Notes: a model not told the origin generated them from the sequence alone. A stretch of DNA of 64,000 nt from Burkholderia latens (GCF_902499045.1 NZ_CABVPL010000006.1:124001-188000), one strand, 5' to 3'; numbered from the stretch's first letter, positions 8,318 through 17,809 are shown. Numbers and translations are program-made.

Positions 8318-9025
8318 TCATCGGGCCGCATGACTCGCAGTGCCCGCGGCACTCGCACCGCCGGCGCCGTCCGGCGACAGGCTCGCCAGGTAATGCGCGA
8401 TGGCCCGCGTGTCGTCGCCGGACAGCGTCGCGGCCACGCCGTTCATCGCGCCGGTCGGATCGCGGCGCTGGCCCGACCGGAATGCGGCCAACTGCGCGTC
8501 GAGGTATTGCTGCCCCTGGCCCGCGACGCGCGGCATGCGATCCTTGCCCGTCAATGCCGCACCGTGGCACGCCTGGCAGCCTCGCGCGGCGACCAGCGCC
8601 ATCCCGCGCTGCGCGAGCGCCTCGTCCGCCGGTACCGCCTCGTTGCGCTCGGGCGCCTGCCGCGCGAAATAGGCCGCCAGCGCGTCGATCTTCGCGTCGT
8701 CGAGTTCGCGCGCAAGCGGCCCCATGTATGCATTGCGGCGCGTGTCGCTCCCGAACGCACGCAACTGCGCGGCGATGTAGCCCGCGGGTTGTCCTGACAG
8801 CGACGGATACCACGCGTTGCGCGACTGCCCGTGCGCGCCGTGGCAGAACGCGCAGGTTTCCTGCGGCTGCGGCCACGCGCCGCCGTTGGCGTTGTCCGCG
8901 CCGCCGATCGCGGCCATCGCCTTCTGGTAGCGCATGCCGTCGATCAGGTCCGGGCCATACAGCGTGCCGGCCGTCGCGACGCCCGCGATCACGAGCGCGG
9001 TGCCGATCATCCAGGCTCGTTTCAT
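8318..9025 (-). CDS. diheme cytochrome c4-like protein (partner of flavin amine oxidase 1)
   Basis: 235 aa. An N-terminal hydrophobic segment (about 5-25) without a clear cleavage site suggests a membrane anchor facing the periplasm. Two c-type haem sites, CAFCHG (about 59) and CQACHG (about 150), each lie in a cytochrome c4-like half, with likely axial Met residues in AYMGPLA and GAMNGV. Its ATG immediately follows the TGA of the flavin amine oxidase gene (TGAATG), so the two are translationally coupled. I infer that it takes electrons from the flavoenzyme and passes them to the respiratory chain. Confidence 0.88.
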   Translation of the reverse strand: MKRAWMIGTALVIAGVATAGTLYGPDLIDGMRYQKAMAAIGGADNANGGAWPQPQETCAFCHGAHGQSRNAWYPSLSGQPAGYIAAQLRAFGSDTRRNAYMGPLARELDDAKIDALAAYFARQAPERNEAVPADEALAQRGMALVAARGCQACHGAALTGKDRMPRVAGQGQQYLDAQLAAFRSGQRRDPTGAMNGVAATLSGDDTRAIAHYLASLSPDGAGGASAAGTASHAAR

Positions 9026-10504
9026 TCACGCCTCCTTGCCGCGGGCGGCCAGCTTGCCGAGCGCCTGCAGGGCCGCGCGGTGCCCGGAGCGCACCGCACC
9101 ATCCATCGCGCCCGGCCACAGGTCGGCCGTCTCGGTGCCCGACCAGATCAGCCGGCCGGCCTCCGGGCGCAGGAACTTGCCCCATTTCGTCCAGAAACCG
9201 GGCGGCAGCGGGTGGATGCACTGCAGCGTCCATGGATCGACGCGGCCCCAGTCGTAGTCGTGGAACTGGGTCGGATGCAGCGCCTTGTCGCCGAGTGCGC
9301 GCGCGAATACGGCCGACAGCGTCCGCTCGGCGGCCTTCGGCTCGGACGGCAGCGCACCCGGCGCGACGAATGCGGCGAGCACGCCGACCGAGCCGTCGGG
9401 CGGCGAGTTGTCGTACGCCATGAAGACCGGGCCACCGACCTCGAAGATCTGGCCGTTGTAGCCGTCGTCGCGCCAGAACGGCCGGTCGTACACGTGCACC
9501 GTCTTGCGCATCGGCGCGTTCGCGGGCCAGTTGCGCTGCAGCTGCGCGCGACCGGCCGGCAGCGGCGGATCGAACGCGATCTGCTCGCACAGCGCCGGAT
9601 TCAGCGCAACGATCACGCGCCGCGCGCGGAACACGCCGCGATCGGTCTGCACGTCGACGACGTCGCGGTCCCAGCCGGAGATCCTGCGCACCGGGCACGA
9701 CAGTCGAACCTTCGTGCCAAGCTCGTTCGCCATCCGCAGGCTCAATACCTGCGAACCGCCGACGAAGCGCGTTTCCTGCGCGCCGCCCTTGATCGACTCG
9801 AGCTTCGCGTAGTCGCAATCCGCGCTGTTGATAACCGACAGGTAGTGCAGCAGCCCGAGCTGCGCCGGTGCGCCGCCGAGCGACAGCTTCGCCGCCAAGC
9901 CGAGGAAGTAGCCGTCTTCGTACGTCACGCCCTGCCGCAGCAGCCAGTCGCCGTAGGTCAGCTTGTCGAGTTCGGCCGCGTGCTGCGCCGTCCACGGTTC
10001 GCGCGACGGCACGCCGAGCGCGAGCGCGCCGAGCTTCGCGCCGATCGCGCCGTCGCCGCCCGAGCCGCCGTGGAAATCCTGCGCGACGCGCGTATCGCCG
10101 GCGAGCACGACCGTCTTGCCTGCGTAGAACGTCGGGAACGTGTCGACGCCGAGTTCGCGCGCGAGATCGGCGATCGCCGTCTGGCCGGGGCCGATCCACT
10201 GTCCGCCTGCTTCGGACACGACACCATGCCCGAGATCGTGGTTGTACGTGCGCCCGCCGACGCGGTCGCGCGCCTCGACGACGACGAACGCGTCGCATCC
10301 GGCCCGCTTCAGGTCACGCGCGGCGGTGAGCCCCGCGAGCCCCGCGCCGATGATCACGACGTCGAGCACGCCGCTCGCGGCCGCGGCAGGTGTCGCACTT
10401 TCCGCGAACGTGACCTCGCCAGCCGCGAGCGATACGGCGCCTGCCGCGGCGGCACGCAGCATTCGGCGCCTGACTCGCGGATCGGGCCTGTGATTGCGAT
10501 TCAT
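9026..10504 (-). CDS. Tat-exported flavin amine oxidase/dehydrogenase 1
   Basis: 492 aa from the ATG at 10504 (GGAG 8 bases upstream); a GTG three codons earlier is an alternative. The N-terminus carries RRRMLRAAA, a twin-arginine signal, before the FAD motif VVIIGAGLAGLTAARDL. VEARDRVGGRTY and SGTETADLW complete the monoamine-oxidase-type flavin fold. The Lys that bridges flavin N5 in this family is present (MRKTVHVYDRPFW). The aromatic-cage Tyr next to the GTETA motif is Ala here, unlike the second copy at 21396. A folded flavoprotein exported by Tat next to a cytochrome c suggests a dehydrogenase that does not use oxygen, as known for NicA2 with CycN. Confidence 0.87.
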   Translation of the reverse strand: MNRNHRPDPRVRRRMLRAAAAGAVSLAAGEVTFAESATPAAAASGVLDVVIIGAGLAGLTAARDLKRAGCDAFVVVEARDRVGGRTYNHDLGHGVVSEAGGQWIGPGQTAIADLARELGVDTFPTFYAGKTVVLAGDTRVAQDFHGGSGGDGAIGAKLGALALGVPSREPWTAQHAAELDKLTYGDWLLRQGVTYEDGYFLGLAAKLSLGGAPAQLGLLHYLSVINSADCDYAKLESIKGGAQETRFVGGSQVLSLRMANELGTKVRLSCPVRRISGWDRDVVDVQTDRGVFRARRVIVALNPALCEQIAFDPPLPAGRAQLQRNWPANAPMRKTVHVYDRPFWRDDGYNGQIFEVGGPVFMAYDNSPPDGSVGVLAAFVAPGALPSEPKAAERTLSAVFARALGDKALHPTQFHDYDWGRVDPWTLQCIHPLPPGFWTKWGKFLRPEAGRLIWSGTETADLWPGAMDGAVRSGHRAALQALGKLAARGKEA

Positions 10505-10549
10505 GTCCAACACTCCATTCCTCGTTGCTGTTCCATTGGAAGATTCATG

Positions 10550-11521
10550 TCATCGCGCGGTCAGCACGCCGTCCTGCGAAAACAGGATCGGTGTGCCGCG
10601 TGCGTCGATCAGCGCGGCGGTGAGCGTCGCGCGATCCGCGCGCTGCGCGACGTCGATCGGGCCGCCGGCAACGCGCTGCGCGAAAGTCAGCCCGTCGAGC
10701 CCGACGCCGACCAGGCTGCCGCCGGTCGCGACGAGATCGGTGATCGAGCTGCGCGTGCCCGTGTTCAATGCGGCCCACGTCGCACCGCCGTCGCGGCTCT
10801 CGAACAGGCTGCCGAGCAGCCCGCCGACGACGAGCCGGCCATCGGGCATCGCGACACCCGACCACAACGTGCCCTTGCCGCCGGTCGGCAGATAGGACCA
10901 GTTCGCGCCGGCGTCGGTCGACTTGAGCACCATCCCCTGCTCCGACACGATGTAGAGCGCATGCGCGGCATCGGCGAACACGTGATACAGGTTGCGGTCG
11001 GCCTTGCCGCCACCGGGCGGCTTCGGCAGCGTCGTGCGTGTCCACGTGCGGCCGCCGTCATGGGTCTGCAGCATCAGCGACCACAGCCCGACGGCGATGC
11101 CGTCCCGCGCGCTCGTGAACAGCACGGAGAACAGCGCCTGGTCGACCGACGTATCGAGCCGTTGCGTGACCCACGTGTCGCCGCCGTCGTCGGTCGCGAG
11201 AATCGCGCCCCACTGGCCGACGGCCCAGCCATGCTTCGCGTCGGCGAACGACACGGCCGACAGCGTCGCCGACACCGGCACGCGCCGCGCCTGCCGCCAC
11301 GTGTTGCCGTCGTCGTCGGACAGCAGCACGATGCCGTGTTCGCCGACCGCGACGATCCGCGAACCGGCGCGCGTCGCGTCGGTGAGCATCATGTGCGCCG
11401 GCGCGGCCCATGCATGGGCGGGCTTCGCGGCCCAGGCCGCGACCGTGCCGTCGTGCTGTTGCGTCGCGAAGGCCGCCGCGGCAGCGCAGAGGGCGGTGCA
11501 GGCAATGAGCGTCTTGATCAT
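10550..11521 (-). CDS. secreted YCF48/BNR-repeat beta-propeller protein
   Basis: 323 aa with a Sec signal peptide (about 1-19, ending AAAFA). Repeats of the BNR/YCF48 type follow, visible as DDGNTWRQ, DGGDTWVTQ, DGGRTWTR, DAGANWSYL and DGGATWAAL about every 40-45 residues, giving a predicted propeller in the periplasm. The family is named after the photosystem II assembly factor but is often found beside MMPL, DUF1302 and DUF1329 genes in non-photosynthetic bacteria, as here. Likely an accessory or substrate-binding part of that envelope module. It lies 45 bases ahead of the amine oxidase gene in the same direction. Confidence 0.85.
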   Translation of the reverse strand: MIKTLIACTALCAAAAAFATQQHDGTVAAWAAKPAHAWAAPAHMMLTDATRAGSRIVAVGEHGIVLLSDDDGNTWRQARRVPVSATLSAVSFADAKHGWAVGQWGAILATDDGGDTWVTQRLDTSVDQALFSVLFTSARDGIAVGLWSLMLQTHDGGRTWTRTTLPKPPGGGKADRNLYHVFADAAHALYIVSEQGMVLKSTDAGANWSYLPTGGKGTLWSGVAMPDGRLVVGGLLGSLFESRDGGATWAALNTGTRSSITDLVATGGSLVGVGLDGLTFAQRVAGGPIDVAQRADRATLTAALIDARGTPILFSQDGVLTAR

Positions 11522-11551
11522 GGTGAGTCTCTGTCGTGGTGTGCGCGAGCG

Positions 11552-11848
11552 TCAGTGGTTGAACAGTTCCGACCAGCCCGCATTCGCCACGCCGAGCGCA
11601 ACAATGGGGGGTTTGCCGGCGCCCTGGGCGGCCGCTGTCTGCGGCCCGGCGTTGGCGTCGTTCGACGATGGAGCGGCTCGCGGTTCGGCGACCGGTTCGG
11701 TGCCCGCGGCGTCACGCGCAGCGACGCGTTCGGCATCGGCCGCGAGCGCATGAGCCGGCACGGGCCGGCGCGCGGCCGGATCATGCAATCGCGCGAGCGC
11801 GACCGCCGCGATGCAAAGGGCGGCGCAGGCGGCGAGCGTCTTGACCAT
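11552..11848 (-). CDS. small exported protein, possible chimera from local duplication
   Basis: 98 aa: a signal peptide (MVKTLAACAALCIAAVALA) and then a low-complexity Ala/Pro/Asp tail ending ELFNH. The first 19 residues copy the leader of the next gene (MIKTLIACTALCAAAAAFA), and the DNA around both starts is alike for about 40 bases. The last bases and stop region resemble the end of the MMPL gene upstream (GLFSH), including a 20-base stretch with one mismatch. The short gaps on both sides of the gene also match each other. This is what a tandem duplication of the MMPL-end/YCF48-start junction would leave. It may be a functional small protein or a relic. Confidence 0.55.
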   Translation of the reverse strand: MVKTLAACAALCIAAVALARLHDPAARRPVPAHALAADAERVAARDAAGTEPVAEPRAAPSSNDANAGPQTAAAQGAGKPPIVALGVANAGWSELFNH

Positions 11849-11880
11849 GGCTGAAATCTCCGTCGGAATGTTCGTGAGCG

Positions 11881-14241
11881 TCAGTGGCTGAACAGGCCCG
11901 GTGCGCGCGCGGGCTTGCGGCGCGGGAACCAGCGCTCCAGCAGCGACGCGAGCGCCGGCAGCGCGGTCATCGCCATCACGAGGTTCACGATGAACATGAA
12001 CGCGAGCAGCTTGCCCATGTCGGCCTGGAACTTGAGCGCGGAGAAGCTCCACGTCGCGACGCCGATCGCCAGCGTGATCGCGGTGAAGATCGTAGCGACG
12101 CCCACTTCGAGCATCGCGTGCTGCACGGCCTTCACGATGTCCCGCCCGCCCGCGAGATGCACCTGCAGCCGGTTGTAGATGTAGAACGCGTAGTCGACGC
12201 CGATCCCGACGGCCAGCACCATGACCGGCAACGTTGCGACGGTCAGCCCGATCTGCAGCGCCTTCATGAACCAGTAGCCGATGAACGTCGCGACCGACAG
12301 CGGCACGCAGCACGCGAGCATCGCGCGCCAGTCGCGGTAGGCCAGGAACACGAGGATCAGGATCGCCGCGTACACGTAGAGCATCATCGGCAGTTCGCTC
12401 TTCTCGACTTCGTCGTTCGTCGCGGCCAGCACGCCCGCGTTACCGGCCGCGAGCCGCACCGTGATGCCCGGGAACGGATGCGACGCGCGGTATTGCTTCA
12501 CGTCGTCGAGAATCCGGTTGATCGTCGTCGCCTTGTGGTCGGTCAGGAACAGGTGCACGGCCGTCATCCCGCAGTCGCGGCTCATGAAGCCCTTCACGCG
12601 CGACACGTCGACCGACACCGCGCCGTAGTTCTCCGCGGCGATCGGCACGACGTTCATCTTCGGGTAGTCCTCGTTGTAGCCCTGGTTGTACGTGCGCAGC
12701 ATCGCCGAGTACGACTGCACCGACACCACGCCCGGCTCCGTGCGCATCGCGGCCGAGAAGTCGTCCTCGTACAGGCCGACCGCCGGGTTGTCGCACGCGT
12801 TGCCGGCCGATTCGATCGCGACCGTCAGCCAGTCGAGGCCCATGTCGTAGTGGCCGGCGATCGACGTCGCGTCGCGGTTGAAACGCGCGTCGGCCCGCAG
12901 CTCGGGCGCGCCCGGCTGCAATGTGCCGATCACGCGATCGCGGCTTTGCCATGCGGCGAGCGCGAAGATCGCGACCGTCAGCGCGACGGTCAGCCCCGCG
13001 TACCTGGGCTCGGCCACGCGCGCCAGCACGCGCAGCGGCTTCGCGCGCTGCTGTGCGCGCTTCAGCGAGTTGTCCGCATAGGTCTTCGTGAAATTGAAGC
13101 AGGAGGCCGCGACCGGCAACAGGATCAGGTTCGTGACGATCTTGTATGCGACGCCGAGCGACGCGGTGATCGCGAGTTCGCGCACCATCGGGATCGGAAT
13201 CAGCAGCAGCGTGATGAACGACACGAACGCGGTGACGAGTGCGAGCACGCCCGGGATCAGCAACCCGTTGAAGCTGTGGCGCGCCGCGTCGAACGAATTT
13301 TGCCCATGCGCAATCTCGCGCACGATGAAGTTCACCTGCTGCACGCCGTGCGATACGCCGATCGCGAACACGAGGAACGGCACCAGCACCGCGAGCGGAT
13401 CGAGGCCGAAGCCGAGCAGCTTCAGCGTGCCGAACTGCCACACGAGCGACGTCAGCGAGCAGGCGATCAGCAACACGGTGAAACGCACCGAATGGCAGTA
13501 CCAGTACACCGCGAGCGTGGTCAGCAGCAGCGCGACTGCGCAGAAGCCGAGCACGGCCGTCGCGCCGTCGGCGATGTCGCCGATCTGCTTCGCGAAGCCG
13601 ATGATCTCGATCTCGTAGCCGGCATCCTCGAACGGCTTGCGCACGTTCTGTTCGAGCAGATGGTTGAACGCGACGTAGTCGAGCATCTTGCCGGCGCTGT
13701 CGCGCTCGTTCAGTTCCGCCGTGATCATCGCGCTGTCTTCGTCGTGCGACACGAGCGTGCCGACGTAGCCGCCGAGCGTCGTCGCGCGGCGTACGCGGGC
13801 GACGATGTCGGGCGTCAGCTGGTCCGGCGTGATCGTGCCGGAAATGATCGGCTCCGCGCGAAAGCCTTCGTCGGTCACTTCGTTGACGAACGCGTTCGGC
13901 GTCCACAGCGAGCGCACGCCGATGCGGTCGACGTTCGGCAGATACGTGACGGCCTGCGTGACGTCGTACAGCCGCGTCAGCCCTTGCTTCGACCAGATCG
14001 ACCCATGCCTGGCCCGCACGACCACAGTGATCCGGTTCGCGCCGAGCAGGTCGTTCCGATACTGCTGGAACGTGCGGATGTACTCGTGCCCGATCGGCAT
14101 CTGCTTTTCGAAGCCGGCGTCCATGCGCAGCTGCACCGCGAACACGGCCATCGCGACGGTGAACGACGCGATCGCCGCGAGCACGATCGCGCGCTGACCG
14201 AAGAAGAGCCTTTCGAGGCGGCTGACCAGACGATTGAGCAC
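11881..14241 (-). CDS. MMPL/RND family inner-membrane transporter
   Basis: 786 aa from a GTG at 14241 that has AGGGG 7 bases upstream; an in-frame ATG-less extension to 14298 is less likely. The layout is the RND one in duplicate: one TM helix (about 15-35), a large periplasmic loop, a cluster of about five helices (220-400), a second helix and loop, and a last cluster (about 640-775) followed by a basic tail. FGLDPLAVLVPFLVFAIGVS and VMVLAVGIGVDYAFYI are the paired TM4-type motifs. MMPL proteins of this group move lipids, sterols or hopanoids across the envelope by proton motive force. It precedes the small exported protein and YCF48 genes. Confidence 0.88.
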   Translation of the reverse strand: MLNRLVSRLERLFFGQRAIVLAAIASFTVAMAVFAVQLRMDAGFEKQMPIGHEYIRTFQQYRNDLLGANRITVVVRARHGSIWSKQGLTRLYDVTQAVTYLPNVDRIGVRSLWTPNAFVNEVTDEGFRAEPIISGTITPDQLTPDIVARVRRATTLGGYVGTLVSHDEDSAMITAELNERDSAGKMLDYVAFNHLLEQNVRKPFEDAGYEIEIIGFAKQIGDIADGATAVLGFCAVALLLTTLAVYWYCHSVRFTVLLIACSLTSLVWQFGTLKLLGFGLDPLAVLVPFLVFAIGVSHGVQQVNFIVREIAHGQNSFDAARHSFNGLLIPGVLALVTAFVSFITLLLIPIPMVRELAITASLGVAYKIVTNLILLPVAASCFNFTKTYADNSLKRAQQRAKPLRVLARVAEPRYAGLTVALTVAIFALAAWQSRDRVIGTLQPGAPELRADARFNRDATSIAGHYDMGLDWLTVAIESAGNACDNPAVGLYEDDFSAAMRTEPGVVSVQSYSAMLRTYNQGYNEDYPKMNVVPIAAENYGAVSVDVSRVKGFMSRDCGMTAVHLFLTDHKATTINRILDDVKQYRASHPFPGITVRLAAGNAGVLAATNDEVEKSELPMMLYVYAAILILVFLAYRDWRAMLACCVPLSVATFIGYWFMKALQIGLTVATLPVMVLAVGIGVDYAFYIYNRLQVHLAGGRDIVKAVQHAMLEVGVATIFTAITLAIGVATWSFSALKFQADMGKLLAFMFIVNLVMAMTALPALASLLERWFPRRKPARAPGLFSH

Positions 14242-14303
14242 GACATTACCCCTTGGTGATTGGCGGCGGCGCACGGCGCGCACCGCCCTTGAACGCATCG
14301 GCG

Positions 14304-16148
14304 TCAGAAATTGCGCGTGACGAACAGCCCGACGAAATTCCGGTCCGCGTACGGCTGGCCCACCGTGTTATGGCCGCCGAAGAACGCGGTGAAGTTGATG
14401 CCGGCCTGCCAGTTCGGCGGGTTCTGGTTGAACAGCACGTAGACGTTCACCGACTTCGCGCCCTGCATGGTGTTCGCGGTGAAGGTCGGCGTGTAGCCGT
14501 ACAGGCCGTCCGAGAACGTCACGCCCGGCGTGACCTGCCAGCCCGGAATCAGCGTGCCGTCATAGGTCCAGTTGAAGTCGATCGTCGCGCCGACCGAGCT
14601 CGCGGTGCCCTGGCCCATCCCGATCGGATAACCGAGCGCCGAGCCGTTGTTCAGCCACGGCAGGTAGCCGGTTTGCGGCGCCTGCGTGACGGTCTGCCCG
14701 TTGATCGTGCGCGTGACGCCGCTCGGGCTCAGCCCCGGGTAGTAGATCCATGTGAGTTCCCACGTGAGTGCGGCCGAATCGGCGCCCAGCCATTTCAGGA
14801 ACGGATACTCGCTGCGCGTGAGCGCGAGCAGCCCGTTGATGTCGTACTGGAATTTCTTCTTGTCGACCCATTGCGGACAGTCGATGCCCGCGACGCCGTT
14901 CGTGTTCAGGTCGAGCGGGCCGCCCGCGCCGTAGCAGGCCGACAGCGCGACCGCATCGCGCGGCCGGTACGACAGCTCGGTGCCGATCGCCCACGGCCCG
15001 ACCCCGAAATTCGCGCTGACACCGAACAACTGACGCCGGCCGAGATACGACCATTGCTCGGTTCCGTTCGCGAGCGACGCGAGCACCGGCGATTTGTCGG
15101 TGTAATTCAGGTAGTAGAACGCGAAGTTCGCATCGAACGAGCGTGGCGAGTAGTTGAACTTGACGCCGAACTGCGGCCGGTATTTCGCCGGCAGGTTCGT
15201 GACGGACGGCAACCCGATGTCGTTGAACGGCGGCCCCGCATAGTCGCCGTTCACGAGTCCGTTCCTGATCGCGTTCAATGTGCCCTGGTTGCCCGCGGCG
15301 GCCCCGCCGCCGATCGCATTCGCGATCGAGCCGGCGCTCGGCCCGGTCACGTTCAGGTTGGTGGTGTTGAGCGTGAACGGCTCCGCGCCGCGGCCGAAAC
15401 CGTTCGTCACCGACCAGTACGAGCCGACCGGCGGATAACGGTTGCCGTTCCACTGGAACTGGTAGTAGGCCTCGGTGCTGAATCCATGTGACAGGTCCGC
15501 GGCGAAGCTCACCATCGGTGCGGGCAGCAGCGCCTGCTTCAGCTGCGAGCCGGGAATCAGCAGCTTCTGCACGTCGAGCGAGTTCGTCGCGTTGATCCCG
15601 CTCTGCGCGAACATGCTCTCGCCCCAGTTGATGACCTGGTTGCCGAGCCGCACGTGTGCGTTGCGCCCGCCGATCGTGAAGTCCTTCTGTGCCCACAGGT
15701 CGAGCAGTTGCGCGTTGTAGACGACCTGCGCGGAAGCGGTGCTCGACAACGGCGTTCTCGCCGTATTGCCGGCGAGGAAATCGTACATGCCGGTGCCGCG
15801 CACCATGAACTTCAGCCCTTCGCTCGGCATCTTCAGCAACAGCTCGCTGGTCGCGCTGACGTAGGTGCTGAACGGCTGGCCCTTGCGGTAGTTCAGGTCG
15901 CCGTTGTCCGCATAGCCCCATTGATTCGTGTTCGCCGCCGCGCCGCAGCCGTATGCGTTCGGATCGCCGGTGAGCGAGCAGCTCGGGCTCTTGGTCCGGA
16001 TGCCGGCGCCGGCCGTCAGGTTGGTCACCCACGAGCCCTGCAGGTCGTTGATGCCCGTCGTGAAGTCGTATGCGGATGCGTTCGACGCCGCGGCACCCGC
16101 GAGCACGACCGATACCGTAGTATTCCTGATCAACCTTGCCGATTCCAT
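14304..16148 (-). CDS. DUF1302 family outer-membrane beta-barrel protein
   Basis: 614 aa with a signal peptide (about 1-26, cut after ASNASA). The mature part opens with YDFTTGINDLQGSWVTNLTAGAGIRT and is rich in alternating aromatic/polar strands, and the chain ends in Phe (VTRNF), the usual outer-membrane barrel end. DUF1302 proteins are almost always next to DUF1329 proteins, as here. Probable role: outer-membrane channel or receptor for a hydrophobic compound handled by the MMPL pump. The gene follows the DUF1329 gene by 78 bases. Substrate direction (uptake or export) is not shown by sequence. Confidence 0.88.
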   Translation of the reverse strand: MESARLIRNTTVSVVLAGAAASNASAYDFTTGINDLQGSWVTNLTAGAGIRTKSPSCSLTGDPNAYGCGAAANTNQWGYADNGDLNYRKGQPFSTYVSATSELLLKMPSEGLKFMVRGTGMYDFLAGNTARTPLSSTASAQVVYNAQLLDLWAQKDFTIGGRNAHVRLGNQVINWGESMFAQSGINATNSLDVQKLLIPGSQLKQALLPAPMVSFAADLSHGFSTEAYYQFQWNGNRYPPVGSYWSVTNGFGRGAEPFTLNTTNLNVTGPSAGSIANAIGGGAAAGNQGTLNAIRNGLVNGDYAGPPFNDIGLPSVTNLPAKYRPQFGVKFNYSPRSFDANFAFYYLNYTDKSPVLASLANGTEQWSYLGRRQLFGVSANFGVGPWAIGTELSYRPRDAVALSACYGAGGPLDLNTNGVAGIDCPQWVDKKKFQYDINGLLALTRSEYPFLKWLGADSAALTWELTWIYYPGLSPSGVTRTINGQTVTQAPQTGYLPWLNNGSALGYPIGMGQGTASSVGATIDFNWTYDGTLIPGWQVTPGVTFSDGLYGYTPTFTANTMQGAKSVNVYVLFNQNPPNWQAGINFTAFFGGHNTVGQPYADRNFVGLFVTRNF

Positions 16149-16226
16149 GATCCGTCTCCCGCCCCTTTGCGATGCCGGCGCGCGGTCGTTGCGCGCGCCG
16201 GTCCCTTCTGCTTCAGCCGATGGCGA

Positions 16227-17594
16227 TCAGCGTTCGCTGACCGAGCGCAGCGATTCCGCCGTGTAGAAATCCTGCTTGAAACGCGGATCGTCGGCCTGTT
16301 CGAGCCAGCGAACGTCCTTGCCCTGCCCGATCGATGTCGCGTCGAGCACGTAGCGGCCGTTGTTCATGTCGTACTGCGCGAGCGGTTCGTTGTCGCACGT
16401 GCCGCCGAGTTCCCACACCGGGATCGGATAGCTTTCGCGCACCTTCCACAGCTTGCCCTGCGCGTCGTAGTCCTCGCCGACCAGCGCGAGCCAGCTGTCC
16501 TCGTCGAGGTAGAACACCTTCTTCGATGCGACGTGCCGTGCGCTCGGCTTCAGCGTCGCCTCGACGACCCACACGCGGTGCGTCTCGTAGCGCCGGCTCG
16601 CCGCCGCGACCCCGTCCGGCGTCGCGACGTCGTGCAGCTTGCTCTTGAACTTGTACATGCCGAACGCGTTGTACGGGACGATCATTTCCTTCTTGCCGAC
16701 CAGCTTCCAGTTGAAGCGGTCGAGCGAGCCGTTGATCATGTTCCCCTCGTCGATCAGGTACTGGTTCTCGAAGCCGATCAGCGGCGCGTCGTGCGTATAG
16801 GCCGGCATGCGCCGCACGCGGCGCTGGCCGGGGAAGTAGTAGTACGTCTCCGACGGCTTGTCGAAGTACTGGCGCTGCACGAACGCCTGGCCGGCCAGCG
16901 CGGCCGGCGAGTTCATCTGGAAGTACACGGCCGCGCTGAGCTGGTCGACGTCCTGCGGCGAGCGCTTGCCGAGCTTGCCCGACGGAAAGTAGTAGGTTTG
17001 CGGGCCCACCGCGTCGATCCATTCGCTGCTGCCCGGGCGCGGCGACACGGTCGTCGCCATCTGCGCCCAGTCGACGCCTTCGCCGCGATAGCGCGTTTCG
17101 TAGTTGAGGATCGCCTCGATGCCGCTCTTCGGCTGCGGGAACGGCACGCCCGGCAACACGGCCGAGCCCAGCGTGTCGCCCGCCGAACCGAGCTTCGCCG
17201 CGCTCAGGTTGGCCTTCGAGTTCTGCTCGACCGCATCCGGCAGCTGGCATTCGCGATGCGACGGATAGACGTCCATCCGATAGCCCTTCTTCTGCTTGAT
17301 CAGCGCGACCTGTCCGGGCGACAGCTTGTCCGCGTACTTGTCGACGTTCGCCGCATCGATCGAGTACAACGGCTTCTCGTTGCGATGCTTCCAGAAATCG
17401 GCGCGCACCTTGCCCCATTCCCAGCCCGCGTCGGGCGACTGCTTGCCGGCGTAAGCCGGCACCGAGCCGTCCTTGCTCGCCGACCGGTCGGCGCCGGCCG
17501 GCGTCAGGTCGTCCGCCGCGACGGCCGTGCCGATCGCGAGACATGCCGCCGCCGCGAGTGCGGACACGGCCCAGAATCGATGCTTGTTCATCAT
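16227..17594 (-). CDS. DUF1329 family periplasmic protein
   Basis: 455 aa. Two adjacent ATGs follow AAGGAG; 17594 is given, and 17591 has the better spacing. A signal peptide (about 1-26, ending GTAVA) exports it. The body has the DUF1329 features: DLTPAGADRSASKDGSVPAY near the start, a central YYYFPGQRRVRRMPAY, and FYLDEDSWLALVGEDYD near the end. Databases relate the family to outer-membrane lipoprotein-sorting (LolA/LolB-like) folds, which fits a periplasmic carrier for a lipid-like ligand. Paired with the DUF1302 barrel gene. Confidence 0.88.
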   Translation of the reverse strand: MMNKHRFWAVSALAAAACLAIGTAVAADDLTPAGADRSASKDGSVPAYAGKQSPDAGWEWGKVRADFWKHRNEKPLYSIDAANVDKYADKLSPGQVALIKQKKGYRMDVYPSHRECQLPDAVEQNSKANLSAAKLGSAGDTLGSAVLPGVPFPQPKSGIEAILNYETRYRGEGVDWAQMATTVSPRPGSSEWIDAVGPQTYYFPSGKLGKRSPQDVDQLSAAVYFQMNSPAALAGQAFVQRQYFDKPSETYYYFPGQRRVRRMPAYTHDAPLIGFENQYLIDEGNMINGSLDRFNWKLVGKKEMIVPYNAFGMYKFKSKLHDVATPDGVAAASRRYETHRVWVVEATLKPSARHVASKKVFYLDEDSWLALVGEDYDAQGKLWKVRESYPIPVWELGGTCDNEPLAQYDMNNGRYVLDATSIGQGKDVRWLEQADDPRFKQDFYTAESLRSVSER

Positions 17595-17809
17595 GGTTCT
17601 CCTTCCCACTGCGCGCGTTCGCTTGCCCGTCCCGGGCGCCGCGCACTGACTCCGCTCGCGATCGCCGGCCGGCGATCGCATCGCTCGCTGATCACGGCCG
17701 CATGTGATGACGGCCGCCCGTCTGCCCGCTTCAGATACCCTCGTCATCCATCAGGACTGCGATTCATTCGGAACGCACACCTGGAACGAATGACGCACTG
17801 CTGCCGGTC

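Noticed and set aside
8831-11854. Very long plus-strand open frame (about 1000 codons) opposite the amine oxidase and YCF48 genes
   Set aside because: Arg/His-rich, no ribosome-binding site, and antisense to genes with clear domains; a product of GC-rich third positions.
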